Shown piece by piece: positions 33,974-43,866 of a stretch of 64,000 nt of DNA. Location of the stretch: positions 310,001 to 374,000 of the forward strand of contig NZ_JABSNU010000002.1 of assembly GCF_013266735.1 (NCBI RefSeq). Direction: 5' to 3'. This stretch comes from Pedobacter foliorum. Its GTDB lineage: Bacteria > Bacteroidota > Bacteroidia > Sphingobacteriales > Sphingobacteriaceae. The notes beneath the pieces are model-generated. The model saw only the letters and a list, made by a program, of their open reading frames with translations, searched no databases and was not told the DNA's origin. The position numbers were made by a program, and so were the translations under genes. Position 1 is the first letter of the stretch. Every line of letters starts with the position of its first letter.

Positions 33974-35167
33974 ATGGATACTACTTCAAAACTAGCTCTG
34001 ATTTTAAACGATCCAGATCTTCCTGAGGCACTTAAATCAATTGCACAAAAGGTACAAAATCAAGAACGGATTACTTTTGACGAGGGTGTTTATCTTTATG
34101 AACATGCCGAATTGGGTTACCTAGGTACTTTGGCTAACTATATAAGAGAACAAAAGCACGGTGATAAGACTTATTTTAACCGTAACTTTCATTTAGAGCC
34201 GACTAACCTTTGTGTTTACGATTGTAAATTTTGTTCATATTCCCGCTTAATTAAACAGAAAGAAGAAGGCTGGGCATTAACAATGCAAGAGATGCTCGAC
34301 GTTGTTAAAAAGTATGATGATGAACCTGTTACCGAAGTACACATTGTAGGAGGGGTTTTACCTCAATATGATGTTGCTTTTTATTCAGCTTTATTTACTG
34401 CAATAAAAAAACACCGCCCTGAACTTCATGTTAAAGCACTAACTCCTGTAGAATATCATTATATATTTAAGAAGGCTAAAATTGACTACGCCACTGGTAT
34501 GAGGTTAATGAAAGAAGCCGGATTGGAGTCAATTCCTGGTGGAGGAGCAGAGATTTTTCATCCTGAAGTTAGAGACCTTATATCTAAAGATAAATGTACC
34601 GGCGAACAATGGTTGGCTATACACGAAGAATGGCATAAGTTAGGGATGCGTTCTAACGCAACGATGCTATACGGTCATATCGAAAAATATGAACATCGTG
34701 TAGATCATATGGAACAATTACGCCAATTGCAAGATAGGACAGGAGGCTTCCAAACTTTTATCCCACTAAAGTTCAGAAATCAGCACAATCAAATGAGTAA
34801 CGTACCTGAGGTATCTGTAATTGAAGACCTGAGAAATTATGCAATTGCGCGTATTTACATGGATAACTTTGATCACATAAAAGCTTATTGGGCAATGATT
34901 AGCCGACAAACAGCTCAGCTTTCACTGAACTTTGGAGTAGATGACATAGATGGTACACTTGATGATACCACCAAAATTTACTCAATGGCCGGTGCAGAGG
35001 AGCAACATCCTGCAATGAGTACCCAAGATCTTGTAAATCTCATAAAACAGGTAAAACGCAAGCCGATAGAAAGAGATACTCTATATAATGTGGTAACAGA
35101 TTATACCGATTTCGTTTTTGAGAATGAAGTGAAGCCTCAGTACTACAAATTACCTGTAATTAACTAA
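33974..35167 (+). CDS. mqnE: Aminofutalosine synthase (radical SAM)
   Basis: Radical-SAM enzyme joining carboxyvinyl-oxybenzoate and SAM to make aminofutalosine in the futalosine route of menaquinone synthesis. The 397 residues carry the CxxxCxxC cluster motif at C80, C84 and C87 (TNLCVYDCKFCSYSR) and the family segments HIVGG, GGGAEIFHPEVR and TMLYGHIE. The CSYSR context and absence of the MqnC-specific pattern favour MqnE over MqnC. It overlaps the next gene by one base (TAATG), and mqnA, the preceding step of the pathway, is two genes downstream, so this is a menaquinone operon. Confidence 0.92.
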   Translation: MDTTSKLALILNDPDLPEALKSIAQKVQNQERITFDEGVYLYEHAELGYLGTLANYIREQKHGDKTYFNRNFHLEPTNLCVYDCKFCSYSRLIKQKEEGWALTMQEMLDVVKKYDDEPVTEVHIVGGVLPQYDVAFYSALFTAIKKHRPELHVKALTPVEYHYIFKKAKIDYATGMRLMKEAGLESIPGGGAEIFHPEVRDLISKDKCTGEQWLAIHEEWHKLGMRSNATMLYGHIEKYEHRVDHMEQLRQLQDRTGGFQTFIPLKFRNQHNQMSNVPEVSVIEDLRNYAIARIYMDNFDHIKAYWAMISRQTAQLSLNFGVDDIDGTLDDTTKIYSMAGAEEQHPAMSTQDLVNLIKQVKRKPIERDTLYNVVTDYTDFVFENEVKPQYYKLPVIN

Positions 35168-35778
35168 TGGATAAGGAAATATACATCATCAGACATGGTG
35201 AAACGGAATTAAATAAATTAGGAATTGTACAAGGCCGGGGAATTAATAGCGATCTTAACGATACCGGAAGGAGTCAGGCCGCTGCTTTTTACGCAATGTA
35301 TAAAGATGTGCCTTTTGAAAAAGTTTATACCTCAAAACTAAAGCGTACACATCAAACAGTTCAAGGGTTTATTGATGCTGGTACTCCATGGAAACAAGTG
35401 GCTGGTTTAGATGAGCTTGCATGGGGTAAATGGGAAGGTAAACCTAATGATGATAATGCAATGGCTGCATTTAAAGCGATTGTACAGGCATGGAATGATG
35501 GCGATTATGATGCTCATTTTGAAGGAGGAGAGAGTCCTAATCAAGTGTTGGTTAGGCTTAAAGAAGCGATGGATCTTATCAAATCCAGAAAAGATGAAAA
35601 GCTAATCTTAATTTGCATGCATGGCCGTGCAATGCGTTTATTGCTCTGTTTACTTATGAACAAGCCTTTGTCAGAAATGGGAGATTTTCCTCATCAAAAT
35701 ACTACACTTTATAAAGTTGAACTTACAGGCGATGAATTTAATATCATTGAGTTCAATAATACCGACCATTTAAAATAA
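35167..35778 (+). CDS. Histidine phosphatase (phosphoglycerate-mutase-like)
   Basis: A 203-residue cytoplasmic histidine phosphatase: RHGETELN (R9, H10 as phosphohistidine) at the start, TSKLKRTHQTV in the middle, a Glu-bearing LAWGKWEGK, and the second catalytic His in CMHGRAMRLLL. Family members include cobalamin-type phosphatases and mutase-like enzymes; substrate cannot be told. Its ATG overlaps the mqnE stop and mqnA starts 5 bp after it, so it is translated with the two menaquinone enzymes. No phosphatase is known to be needed in the futalosine route, which makes its presence here of interest. Confidence 0.88.
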   Translation: MDKEIYIIRHGETELNKLGIVQGRGINSDLNDTGRSQAAAFYAMYKDVPFEKVYTSKLKRTHQTVQGFIDAGTPWKQVAGLDELAWGKWEGKPNDDNAMAAFKAIVQAWNDGDYDAHFEGGESPNQVLVRLKEAMDLIKSRKDEKLILICMHGRAMRLLLCLLMNKPLSEMGDFPHQNTTLYKVELTGDEFNIIEFNNTDHLK

Positions 35779-35783
35779 TTCCA

Positions 35784-36509
35784 TTGAGTAATATTAAAAT
35801 ATCTGCAGTTTCCTATACAAATACTAAGCCCTTCATTTACGGAATTGAGCATTCGGAAATTTTAAGTAAGATAGATCTAAGTTTAGATATCCCATCAGAT
35901 TGTGCAGCAAAATTAATTAATAATCAGGTTGATATAGGTTTAATTCCTGTGGCAGCTATACCATACGTGCCTAATGCCAATATTGTAGCAAACTATTGTA
36001 TTGGTTCAGTTGGAGCAGTGAACTCGGTATTTATTTTTAGTGATGTTGCCATTTCAGAAATTAAAACCGTAAGGTTAGATAGCCATTCTCGTACCTCAAA
36101 TAATCTTGCAAAAGTATTGTTGAAGTTTCACTGGAAACAAGATATCGAATTTACAACCGATATCAATGCTAAAACGGATGCTATAGTTTTAATAGGCGAC
36201 AGAACTTTTGGTAAAAAAACTGATTATCAGTTTGCTTATGATATGGGAGAAGAATGGATGACCTTTACTGGCTTGCCGTTTGTTTACGCAGCATGGGTCG
36301 CCAATAAAACTATTCCTCAATCCTTTATTGATGAATTTAATAAAGCACTAGCCTTTGGCTTAGGTCACCGATCTGAATTATTAAAAGACTTACCTGTTCG
36401 CGATGATTTTGATTTAGACGATTATCTATTCCACAAACTCGATTTCGATCTCACAGATAAGAAAAGAGAAGCATTGGATTTATTCCTATCCTATATTGCT
36501 AAACTTTAA
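35784..36509 (+). CDS. mqnA: Chorismate dehydratase
   Basis: Converts chorismate to 3-enolpyruvyl-benzoate (carboxyvinyl-oxybenzoate), first step of futalosine-route menaquinone synthesis. The 241-residue periplasmic-binding-protein-like fold shows the family pattern SAVSYTNTKPF near the N-terminus, DIGLIPVAAIPY and the C-terminal FTGLPFVYAAWVANK. The start is TTG at 35784, 5 bp after the phosphatase; no in-frame ATG is available nearby and the sequence after TTG is the normal N-terminus. Third gene of mqnE-phosphatase-mqnA. Confidence 0.92.
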   Translation: MSNIKISAVSYTNTKPFIYGIEHSEILSKIDLSLDIPSDCAAKLINNQVDIGLIPVAAIPYVPNANIVANYCIGSVGAVNSVFIFSDVAISEIKTVRLDSHSRTSNNLAKVLLKFHWKQDIEFTTDINAKTDAIVLIGDRTFGKKTDYQFAYDMGEEWMTFTGLPFVYAAWVANKTIPQSFIDEFNKALAFGLGHRSELLKDLPVRDDFDLDDYLFHKLDFDLTDKKREALDLFLSYIAKL

Positions 36510-36595
36510 ACCTATAAACATTTTTTAAATTTTCAACAAATCATAAAGCCTATATATCAAGATAGTATCTTTACGATTTTGTAAACAGAATCATT

Positions 36596-39205
36596 TTGGC
36601 TAAAGATAATACTAAAGAAACCCCGTTAATGCAGCAATACAATGCTATTAAAGCAAAGTATCCGGGCGCATTATTACTGTTTAGGGTTGGCGATTTCTAT
36701 GAAACATTTGGCGAGGATGCAGTTAAAACATCACAGATATTAGGTATTGTACTTACCAGAAGAGGTACAGGCCCAAATGGTGCTTTAGAATTAGCGGGCT
36801 TCCCACATCATTCATTAGATAATTATCTTTCAAAGTTGGTTAGAGCAGGCCAAAGGGTGGCAATTTGCGACCAGTTGGAAGATCCTAAAACAACAAAAAC
36901 AATTGTTAAAAGAGGTGTTACGGAATTGGTAACGCCTGGTGTAGCTTATAGCGATAACATCTTAAGCCAAAAATCTAACAATTATTTGGCCGCTGTTTAT
37001 TTTGATAAAAATAGTATTGGTGTATCTTTTGCAGATATTTCGACAGGTGAATTTCTTGTTGCACAAGGAGATGTGGAATATATAGATAAACTTTTACAAG
37101 GCTTTAAGCCAAACGAAGTCGTTTTTCAGAAAAGTAAAAGAAAAGAATTTCTTGAGAATTTTGGCGACAAGTTTTATACTTTTCATTTAGACGATTGGGC
37201 ATTTACCAGCGATTACGCAAATGAAATTTTAACCAAGCATTTTGAGGTAACCTCTTTAAAAGGATTTGGAGTTGATAAACTACAAACAGGGATTGTTGCT
37301 GCGGGAGTAGTTCTTCATTATTTGAACGAAACTGAGCATCGCAATTTAAAACACATTTCATCAATTTCTCGTTTAGAGGAAGAGAAGTTCGTATGGTTAG
37401 ATCGTTTTACGATTAGAAACCTGGAGTTGGTTAGCTCTACAAACGATAATGCTGTTACGCTTTTTGAGGTACTTGATCAAACATCAACTCCAATGGGTGC
37501 CCGTTTGTTACACAAATGGATCATAATGCCTCTAAAGGAATTAAAACCTATTCAAGAGCGTTTAGGTGTTGTTGAATTTCTGATTAAAAAAGAATCTCTT
37601 TTAGATGAGTTTTTAACTCATATCAAGCAGATCGGTGATTTGGAAAGATTGATTTCCAAAGTAGGACTACAAAGAGTAGGGCCTCGAGAGCTTTGTCAGT
37701 TAAAAAAAGCATTATATCATATAGAATCTGTTAAAAAGATAGCTGAAGAGGTGAAAAACCCTTTCTTATCTGTTCTTGCAGATCAATTAAATCCATGTTT
37801 AACCATCAGAGAAAAACTCGAAAGAGAATTACAGCAAGATCCACCTGCTTTGTTAATCAAGGGGAATGTAATTGCTGATGGGATTGATGAAGACCTGGAT
37901 AGGCTTAGAAAAATAGCCTTTGGAGGTAAAGATTACTTAGTTGAAATTCAAAAAAGAGAAGCAGCCATTACTGGTATACCTTCTTTAAAAATAGCTTTTA
38001 ATAATGTTTTTGGATATTATTTAGAGGTTACCCATACGCATAAAGATAAAGTACCTGCAGACTGGATTAGAAAACAAACACTTGTAAGTGCTGAGCGATA
38101 TATTACTCCTGAACTAAAGGAGTATGAAGAGCAGATACTTGGTGCCGAAGAAAAAATTCAGCAGATAGAAGTTCGCTTATACAATGAATTGGTATATCAG
38201 GTATCTGCATATATTAAGCAAATTCAATTAAATGCTTTTCAGATCGCACAACTAGATGTGTTGTTGTGCTTTGCTCAATTGGCGATTAAAAATCACTATG
38301 TAAAGCCTGAAATTACCACGGGAAAAGCTTTAGATATTAAAGGTGGAAGACACCCGGTAATTGAAAAAAGGTTACCTGTAGGAGAAGAATACATCACCAA
38401 TGATGTGTTCTTAGATAATGATACTCAGCAGATCATTATCATTACTGGTCCCAACATGTCGGGTAAGTCCGCTATATTAAGACAAACAGGGCTAATTGTA
38501 TTAATGGCTCAAATGGGCTGTTTTGTGCCGGCTAAAGCTGCGAGTATTGGGTTAATTGATAAGATCTTTACAAGGGTAGGTGCTTCTGATAACCTTTCCT
38601 CTGGAGAGAGTACATTCATGGTAGAAATGAATGAAACGGCCAGTATCCTAAACAACATTTCGGATAACAGCTTAATTCTCCTTGATGAAATTGGTAGAGG
38701 AACAAGTACATACGACGGTATTTCAATAGCTTGGGCAATTGCAGAGTTTTTGCATACGCATCCAACCGCACGACCAAAAACATTATTTGCCACTCACTAT
38801 CATGAATTAAATGAGCTGGAAAATACCATGAGCCGCATTAGAAACTTTAATGTATCCATTAAAGAGGTCTCAAATAAGGTGATTTTCTTACGTAAATTAG
38901 TGCCGGGTGGCAGTGAGCACAGTTTTGGTATTCATGTTGCTAAAATGGCCGGTATGCCTGCTAAACTGATCAACAGGGCAAATGAGATTCTTAAAAAGCT
39001 TGAAATAGACAGAACAGAAGGTCAAAGTATTAAAGACAGCATTAAAAAGGTTCAAAATCAGGCTTATCAGTTACAAATGTTTGCCATTGATGATCCTGTT
39101 TTAGTAAAAATAAGAGATACGCTTAACAACCTTGATGTAAATATACTTACCCCGGTTGAGGCGCTCTTAAAGCTTGATGAGATACAAAGAATAATTAAAC
39201 AATAA
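36596..39205 (+). CDS. mutS: DNA mismatch repair protein MutS
   Basis: Mismatch-recognition ATPase of 869 residues, standard MutS length. The N-terminal mismatch-binding domain has the [11 protein letters not shown] motif (Phe-x-Glu, about 32-42). The C-terminal ATPase carries Walker A GPNMSGKS, the [14 protein letters not shown] block and the ATHYHEL switch. Start is TTG at 36596; the next residues ([15 protein letters not shown]) match MutS N-termini and no ATG precedes the mismatch domain except M12, which is inside it. A weak TATCTTTA promoter-like box is 25 nt upstream. mutL is not in the window. Confidence 0.96.
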   Translation: MAKDNTKETPLMQQYNAIKAKYPGALLLFRVGDFYETFGEDAVKTSQILGIVLTRRGTGPNGALELAGFPHHSLDNYLSKLVRAGQRVAICDQLEDPKTTKTIVKRGVTELVTPGVAYSDNILSQKSNNYLAAVYFDKNSIGVSFADISTGEFLVAQGDVEYIDKLLQGFKPNEVVFQKSKRKEFLENFGDKFYTFHLDDWAFTSDYANEILTKHFEVTSLKGFGVDKLQTGIVAAGVVLHYLNETEHRNLKHISSISRLEEEKFVWLDRFTIRNLELVSSTNDNAVTLFEVLDQTSTPMGARLLHKWIIMPLKELKPIQERLGVVEFLIKKESLLDEFLTHIKQIGDLERLISKVGLQRVGPRELCQLKKALYHIESVKKIAEEVKNPFLSVLADQLNPCLTIREKLERELQQDPPALLIKGNVIADGIDEDLDRLRKIAFGGKDYLVEIQKREAAITGIPSLKIAFNNVFGYYLEVTHTHKDKVPADWIRKQTLVSAERYITPELKEYEEQILGAEEKIQQIEVRLYNELVYQVSAYIKQIQLNAFQIAQLDVLLCFAQLAIKNHYVKPEITTGKALDIKGGRHPVIEKRLPVGEEYITNDVFLDNDTQQIIIITGPNMSGKSAILRQTGLIVLMAQMGCFVPAKAASIGLIDKIFTRVGASDNLSSGESTFMVEMNETASILNNISDNSLILLDEIGRGTSTYDGISIAWAIAEFLHTHPTARPKTLFATHYHELNELENTMSRIRNFNVSIKEVSNKVIFLRKLVPGGSEHSFGIHVAKMAGMPAKLINRANEILKKLEIDRTEGQSIKDSIKKVQNQAYQLQMFAIDDPVLVKIRDTLNNLDVNILTPVEALLKLDEIQRIIKQ

Positions 39206-39209
39206 GGCT

Positions 39210-39722
39210 ATGATAATTTTGAAACTACAGAAGAACAATATTAAAGGCATACTTTTTATACTTATGTTAATTGTGTTGTCTTCATGTGGTTCAAGAAAAC
39301 CAACTGTAAGCCCTAATTCAGCTTCTAAGGTAGCTTATGCCATGTCGCATTTAAAGAGCAAGCAATTGTACCGATTTATTAATGACTGGACAGGGGTAAG
39401 GTATCGTCTTGGAGGATTGGATAAGGGTGGAATTGACTGCTCAGGTTTTGCTTTTTTATTACAAAAGGATATTTATGGTATTAGCCTGCCAAGAAGATCA
39501 CGCGATCAAGCAACAACAATTAAAGAAAAGAGCATTAGCCAATTAAAAGAAGGAGACCTTATCTTTTTCTCTTTTGGTGGCGGTGCAGTTGATCATGTTG
39601 GCATATATCTCAATGATACTTTTTTTGTTCATGCTTCTACAACCAGAGGTGTAGTAGTTGATGATTTAAGTTTACCTGCTTATCAAAAAGCAATGGTTAA
39701 AGCAGGCTCTTTTAAAAACTAA
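39210..39722 (+). CDS. NlpC/P60-family lipoprotein peptidase
   Basis: A 170-residue cell-wall peptidase: a hydrophobic leader with lipobox LSSC (Cys26) and a C-terminal NlpC/P60 domain with the catalytic Cys77 in GIDCSGF, His in DHVGIYL and a third polar residue in FVHAST. Family members hydrolyse gamma-D-Glu-diaminopimelate bonds in peptidoglycan stem peptides. It is the single-domain short form, likely tethered in the envelope. Only 4 bp after mutS, probably co-transcribed, although no functional link is apparent. Confidence 0.92.
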   Translation: MIILKLQKNNIKGILFILMLIVLSSCGSRKPTVSPNSASKVAYAMSHLKSKQLYRFINDWTGVRYRLGGLDKGGIDCSGFAFLLQKDIYGISLPRRSRDQATTIKEKSISQLKEGDLIFFSFGGGAVDHVGIYLNDTFFVHASTTRGVVVDDLSLPAYQKAMVKAGSFKN

Positions 39723-39725
39723 ACA

Positions 39726-39842
39726 ATGTCAGAACAACAAGATTCCTTCTGGAACAAATACAAGCGCTTTGCAACAACCGAAATATTAATGTATTTGATT
39801 ATGGTTATCGGAATAGCGTTAGGCATTATTTTTCTAAGCTAG
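39726..39842 (+). CDS. Small membrane peptide, 38 aa
   Basis: ATG at 39726, TAG at 39840-39842, 3 bp after the NlpC/P60 stop. The 38 residues have a polar start (SEQQDSFWNKYKRF) and then one hydrophobic span (about 20-37; ILMYLIMVIGIALGIIFL). Codon use looks like neighbouring genes. Its stop shares the tetramer CTAG with the stop of the convergent gene at 39839-41746. Function unknown; a single-pass membrane micro-protein is the best reading. Too short for standard ORF calls, so conservation among relatives is the test. Confidence 0.6.
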   Translation: MSEQQDSFWNKYKRFATTEILMYLIMVIGIALGIIFLS

Positions 39843-41746
39843 TCTGTTTTAAAAACTACTTTGCCATTATCAGAACTGCTTACATCACTAAAAAAGCGCA
39901 TAAAGTTTTCATACGTATCAGCAGGATATGTTCCGTTATTTAGTACGAACTTCCTGTTGTAGGTTAGTTTTTTACCTTCCATTTTTACTTTTATAGTATA
40001 ACTCCCAAAAGGTGACTTAATTTCTCGGTCTTCAGGTTTTGCTTCTATGCTATATCCATCGGGGACATTGTAAACTATCTCATCTTCATCAGTAAACCCC
40101 CTGTTTACATATACGGGTAGTGTTCTATTTCTAACTTCAGGAATTGAATTTGTTTTATTGAAAGCATTAAGAACCATATAAATTCGGTTATTGGTGCGGG
40201 GGGCATATTTCTGAATAGTGAAATCTAATGATTCTGATGTTACCGGGTTACTGTCTTTTTTTTGAGTGAGTTTAAGATTACTGAAGTCTATATTATCGAT
40301 ATCGTATTCTTCCTTTAGCAGCTTCAATTGTTCAGATGTAGGTTTGCCAATAATACGGCGGTAATTATCATATTGAGAACCACTAAAGTTCGTTTGAAGC
40401 TTACCATTGATATTTCCATCCTTATCCAGATTAAGTTCCGCTTTGCGTTTTAATAAGCTGGCGGCGGTAGTTAATACTGGCGTTTTTAGCAGTTTTCCTC
40501 CTTCTTCTGTGCAGGCTAGCACAATACGGTCATCAGTAAAGCTACCTAAATAACCAAACGGGCTGTCCTGACTGGTACATTCTAACCAAGTTGTGTCATT
40601 TTTAAGTGGTACACATAAAATAATATGATTACCCTGGTCCATACTTGCAAAATCCACATCCATACTTTTTTTATAGCTATCGCCATATACAACGCAATAA
40701 AGACTGTTTATGCCCACAGCCTTTAACAAACTCTGTGTGTAGTTTACAAGTGCTTTACAATCGCCATAAGAAACACGGTGTACTTCTGAAGCTTCAAAAG
40801 GTTGAAAACCACCTATACCAATTTGTACACTGATATATCTTGTTTTCTTTTGAACATATTCATAAATCTTTTTTGCCTTCTCTTTATCAGTATCTAATCC
40901 TTTTACCAGATCGTTCATTTCTTGAATGATGTCAGGAGAAAGCGTTTGCCTGGTTTTTACAAGATCATCATAAACCCACTTACCTAATTCCTGCCAATTG
41001 CTGTAATTTCCTTTATGCCCGTAATAAGTAAATTGCTCTGGCGCTATTTTTACGTAGGTAAGGTAATTGTCCGGATCTGGTGCGTAAGGTTCGCGCTTAA
41101 GTGCACTTAGGTTATTTACTTTCCAGGTCCGACTAGTTAATTTATCTGTTTTTTCTACTTCAGGACTACCTTTATAATTATACTCCTTTACACGTATTTT
41201 ATCATCAGGTTTCGAAATAAACGTATAAGTGTTTTTCTCAACAGAAACATCAGAGTAGGGGGTGGCATACCAATCGGGAATAATAAGGTTTTGTTTATAC
41301 CTTATTTCATACTCGTAGATAATGGTATATGGATAGGCTAAAACATTTGGAACATATTTTTTAATCCGTGCATCTTCAAATAGAGAAAAGTCATTTGCAG
41401 CACTTTCATCCAGGAAATTGCTTAATGAGAATTTACCTGTTGGTTTTCCGAAAGCATCCATAATAATACCTTTAGCACTTTTAATGGAGGTAGCCTTGTT
41501 ATAGAAAATATACAGGCCTGCAGCTTGCTCTCCATTTTTATTCAGAATTGTAACTGCTTTTTTAACATTAAGGATTACATTTTCCGGAGCACGCATGTCA
41601 ACAGTAGTCTCCATATTTCTGATTACGGCATTGGCTCTGCTTTTTAATGCAGAAGGAATGTTTTCAACGTTATAATCAGGCTGTTCCTGTGTATATCCAT
41701 TAAAAGCAGCAGCAATCAAAATCAGTACTAATAATCTCTTTAGCAT
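39839..41746 (-). CDS. DUF3857/transglutaminase-like protein, catalytic residues kept
   Basis: A 635-residue exported protein (signal peptide about 1-19) with an N-terminal DUF3857 region, a transglutaminase-like core at about 285-400, and a C-terminal beta-rich domain. The core keeps Cys330 in YGDCKALVNY and His374 in QGNHIIL; the usual Asp position reads WLECT. Family members are abundant in Bacteroidota and of unknown function, presumably periplasmic. It begins directly at the stop of the related 658-residue gene (TAAATG), so the two are translated together. The ATG at 41746 is the only good start. Confidence 0.85.
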   Translation of the reverse strand: MLKRLLVLILIAAAFNGYTQEQPDYNVENIPSALKSRANAVIRNMETTVDMRAPENVILNVKKAVTILNKNGEQAAGLYIFYNKATSIKSAKGIIMDAFGKPTGKFSLSNFLDESAANDFSLFEDARIKKYVPNVLAYPYTIIYEYEIRYKQNLIIPDWYATPYSDVSVEKNTYTFISKPDDKIRVKEYNYKGSPEVEKTDKLTSRTWKVNNLSALKREPYAPDPDNYLTYVKIAPEQFTYYGHKGNYSNWQELGKWVYDDLVKTRQTLSPDIIQEMNDLVKGLDTDKEKAKKIYEYVQKKTRYISVQIGIGGFQPFEASEVHRVSYGDCKALVNYTQSLLKAVGINSLYCVVYGDSYKKSMDVDFASMDQGNHIILCVPLKNDTTWLECTSQDSPFGYLGSFTDDRIVLACTEEGGKLLKTPVLTTAASLLKRKAELNLDKDGNINGKLQTNFSGSQYDNYRRIIGKPTSEQLKLLKEEYDIDNIDFSNLKLTQKKDSNPVTSESLDFTIQKYAPRTNNRIYMVLNAFNKTNSIPEVRNRTLPVYVNRGFTDEDEIVYNVPDGYSIEAKPEDREIKSPFGSYTIKVKMEGKKLTYNRKFVLNNGTYPADTYENFMRFFSDVSSSDNGKVVFKTD

Positions 41747-43723
41747 TTACTTGGTTTTTTTAAATACAATATCGGTTTTTTGTACTTGTATAATTCGGCT
41801 ATAAAACTCCTTGAGCGATAAATAATCCTCAGAATCGTAAATAGGTTTGTTAAACTGGAGCACTTGATTGAAGATAAACGAATCATCTTGCATTGCTGTT
41901 GAAGTCAGGTACTTACCACCATTGTCTGCAAGGGCTAGAGACATATCTTTTGGCTTATCTGCAACACTAATATTGGCCGGGAGTTTAATGATCATTGAAA
42001 TTCTTTCTTCATTTGCTGCCCCTAAGTCCACCGGATAAGTTCTTTCATTTAAATTGAAAGGATTTTTACTGATACGGTCAATAAAGAAGGGGTTGAAGTA
42101 CGATTGGTCAGCATTTAAATTGTCGAATACCTTCATCTCAATTTCATATATTTCAACAAGCTGGTTATCTAAACTATCCACATTTTCTATAGAGTGTTTA
42201 AGTATGCTAATTCCAGGCATTTGCTCGTCTAATTTCTCCACATATTCATCAACAGAGTTGGCAGCTACTATACGTTGGCGCTTTTTAAGCGCGGCATATC
42301 CCGATGAATAAGTAGTTAATTTACCTTTTAGCTTCCCATCACTGGTTAATTCACCATCCAAAATATACTTTGTCGACTCCTTTTGACTGGCTTTTAAATC
42401 ATACCAATAAGAAGGCTTTTTCAAATTTATAACCCTGCCATTTCCATTTATACACTGCAATGGCAATAAGCCAAAAGGTAATAGCGGTTGAGATGCATCA
42501 AGTAAGTAACTTTGATCGCCGATGTTTACTTTAGCAACCACATAATCAAAATCACTGATCACGGGATATAAATTATTAACTACTCCATTTGCCCTGGTTG
42601 ATAGTATTACGGCTTCAGCATCCAGATTTGCAGCACTCAATGCTGCAATTAAAGCAAGGTTAATATCTCCGGTATTTCCTGAATGTTTTTCTAAGGCAGT
42701 TTTAATATTAGTTTCACTGTACATACCAATAAAACCATTCATTTTTATGTTCTTTCCAATGTAAGTGTAAATTGCTTTTGCTTTACTAAGGTCATCACTG
42801 GCATTTCCTATTATCTGCGGAAGAAGCTCTTTGAAAACATCTTTCCTCTTCATTTGATCCCCGAATGCTTTTTCCGATACTAGTTCATAATCAACGTCTT
42901 TCCAGGTTTTAGTGATACTTTTTTTACCCCCATTCATTAACACATAGTCAGAAAGTTCATAGTAAATAGCTGATTTGAAGTTGCTTGGGGCGGTCATATA
43001 ATCTTCTTCAATCAAAGCCGGAACATCTTTCATGATGTAAGTCATTTTTGAGCAGTCAATTTTAGTTCCATTAATACTAAGGCATTCTCTCTTTAATTCA
43101 GCATTTTGCTTGGCAAATTTTTGCACTCCTCTTAATGAAACATTGTAGTTGTACATCGCAGGAATATTGGCTATATATTCACTGTGTAGTTTTGGTATAT
43201 CAGATTGAAACTCCCAGGTTTTGAAATTGAAAACGCTTGGTAAGCTCATACGATAGCTATACTCTATAATACTTCCATCCATCAGGTTGGGCATGGTAAA
43301 CTTTGTAAGCGAAACGTATTTGTTCCTTTTCTCAGTAAATACCTTTTTCTTATCAAGCTCTGTAGTAACCAATTTTCCGTCTGTAAAGTTGATTGTTGTG
43401 GCTTTTAACTCTTTAATTTCATCTTCACCATCACGGTATATCCTTAAAGGAATCACAATATTTCCATGATTAAAACCTTCTTTATTGAAAATTTTAATAC
43501 GTACGTGGTATTCAAAATCGATGTAAGTTTTTCCAGTGGCATTATCAAGTTGTACTGAAGCAGTTCCAAATTCTTTGATTACCATGGCATTGGCAGTGCT
43601 ATCTAGACGGGTATTTTTTAGTTCAACATCACTTCCGGTAATTTTGCCGTATTCAAAGTCCTGTGCGTGTAGGTAGGCGGTCGAAAAAAACGTTAAAAGA
43701 AAGGTAATACAAAAGAGTTTCAT
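41747..43723 (-). CDS. DUF3857/transglutaminase-like protein, active site degenerate
   Basis: A 658-residue exported paralogue (signal peptide about 1-20, ending LHAQ) with the same layout: DUF3857 region about 45-210, transglutaminase-like core about 305-415, C-terminal domain. The core aligns well but the catalytic Cys position is Ile354 (TGDINLALIAAL) and the His position is Tyr394 (FDYVVAKV), so it is probably not an active hydrolase or transferase. Directly precedes the intact paralogue; the pair may form a complex in which this member is structural. Function otherwise unknown. Confidence 0.85.
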   Translation of the reverse strand: MKLFCITFLLTFFSTAYLHAQDFEYGKITGSDVELKNTRLDSTANAMVIKEFGTASVQLDNATGKTYIDFEYHVRIKIFNKEGFNHGNIVIPLRIYRDGEDEIKELKATTINFTDGKLVTTELDKKKVFTEKRNKYVSLTKFTMPNLMDGSIIEYSYRMSLPSVFNFKTWEFQSDIPKLHSEYIANIPAMYNYNVSLRGVQKFAKQNAELKRECLSINGTKIDCSKMTYIMKDVPALIEEDYMTAPSNFKSAIYYELSDYVLMNGGKKSITKTWKDVDYELVSEKAFGDQMKRKDVFKELLPQIIGNASDDLSKAKAIYTYIGKNIKMNGFIGMYSETNIKTALEKHSGNTGDINLALIAALSAANLDAEAVILSTRANGVVNNLYPVISDFDYVVAKVNIGDQSYLLDASQPLLPFGLLPLQCINGNGRVINLKKPSYWYDLKASQKESTKYILDGELTSDGKLKGKLTTYSSGYAALKKRQRIVAANSVDEYVEKLDEQMPGISILKHSIENVDSLDNQLVEIYEIEMKVFDNLNADQSYFNPFFIDRISKNPFNLNERTYPVDLGAANEERISMIIKLPANISVADKPKDMSLALADNGGKYLTSTAMQDDSFIFNQVLQFNKPIYDSEDYLSLKEFYSRIIQVQKTDIVFKKTK

Positions 43724-43866
43724 ACTGGAGCGATATTGTTATATAAGATTGATTTAGCAAAGGAAATAAAAATATACATTAAAACCATTTGTTTCTGAAT
43801 TTAGCGGATTGTCAAATTAAGTTAAGGATTAATGGATGATTTTTACGACTTTTGAAAAGCTACAAA

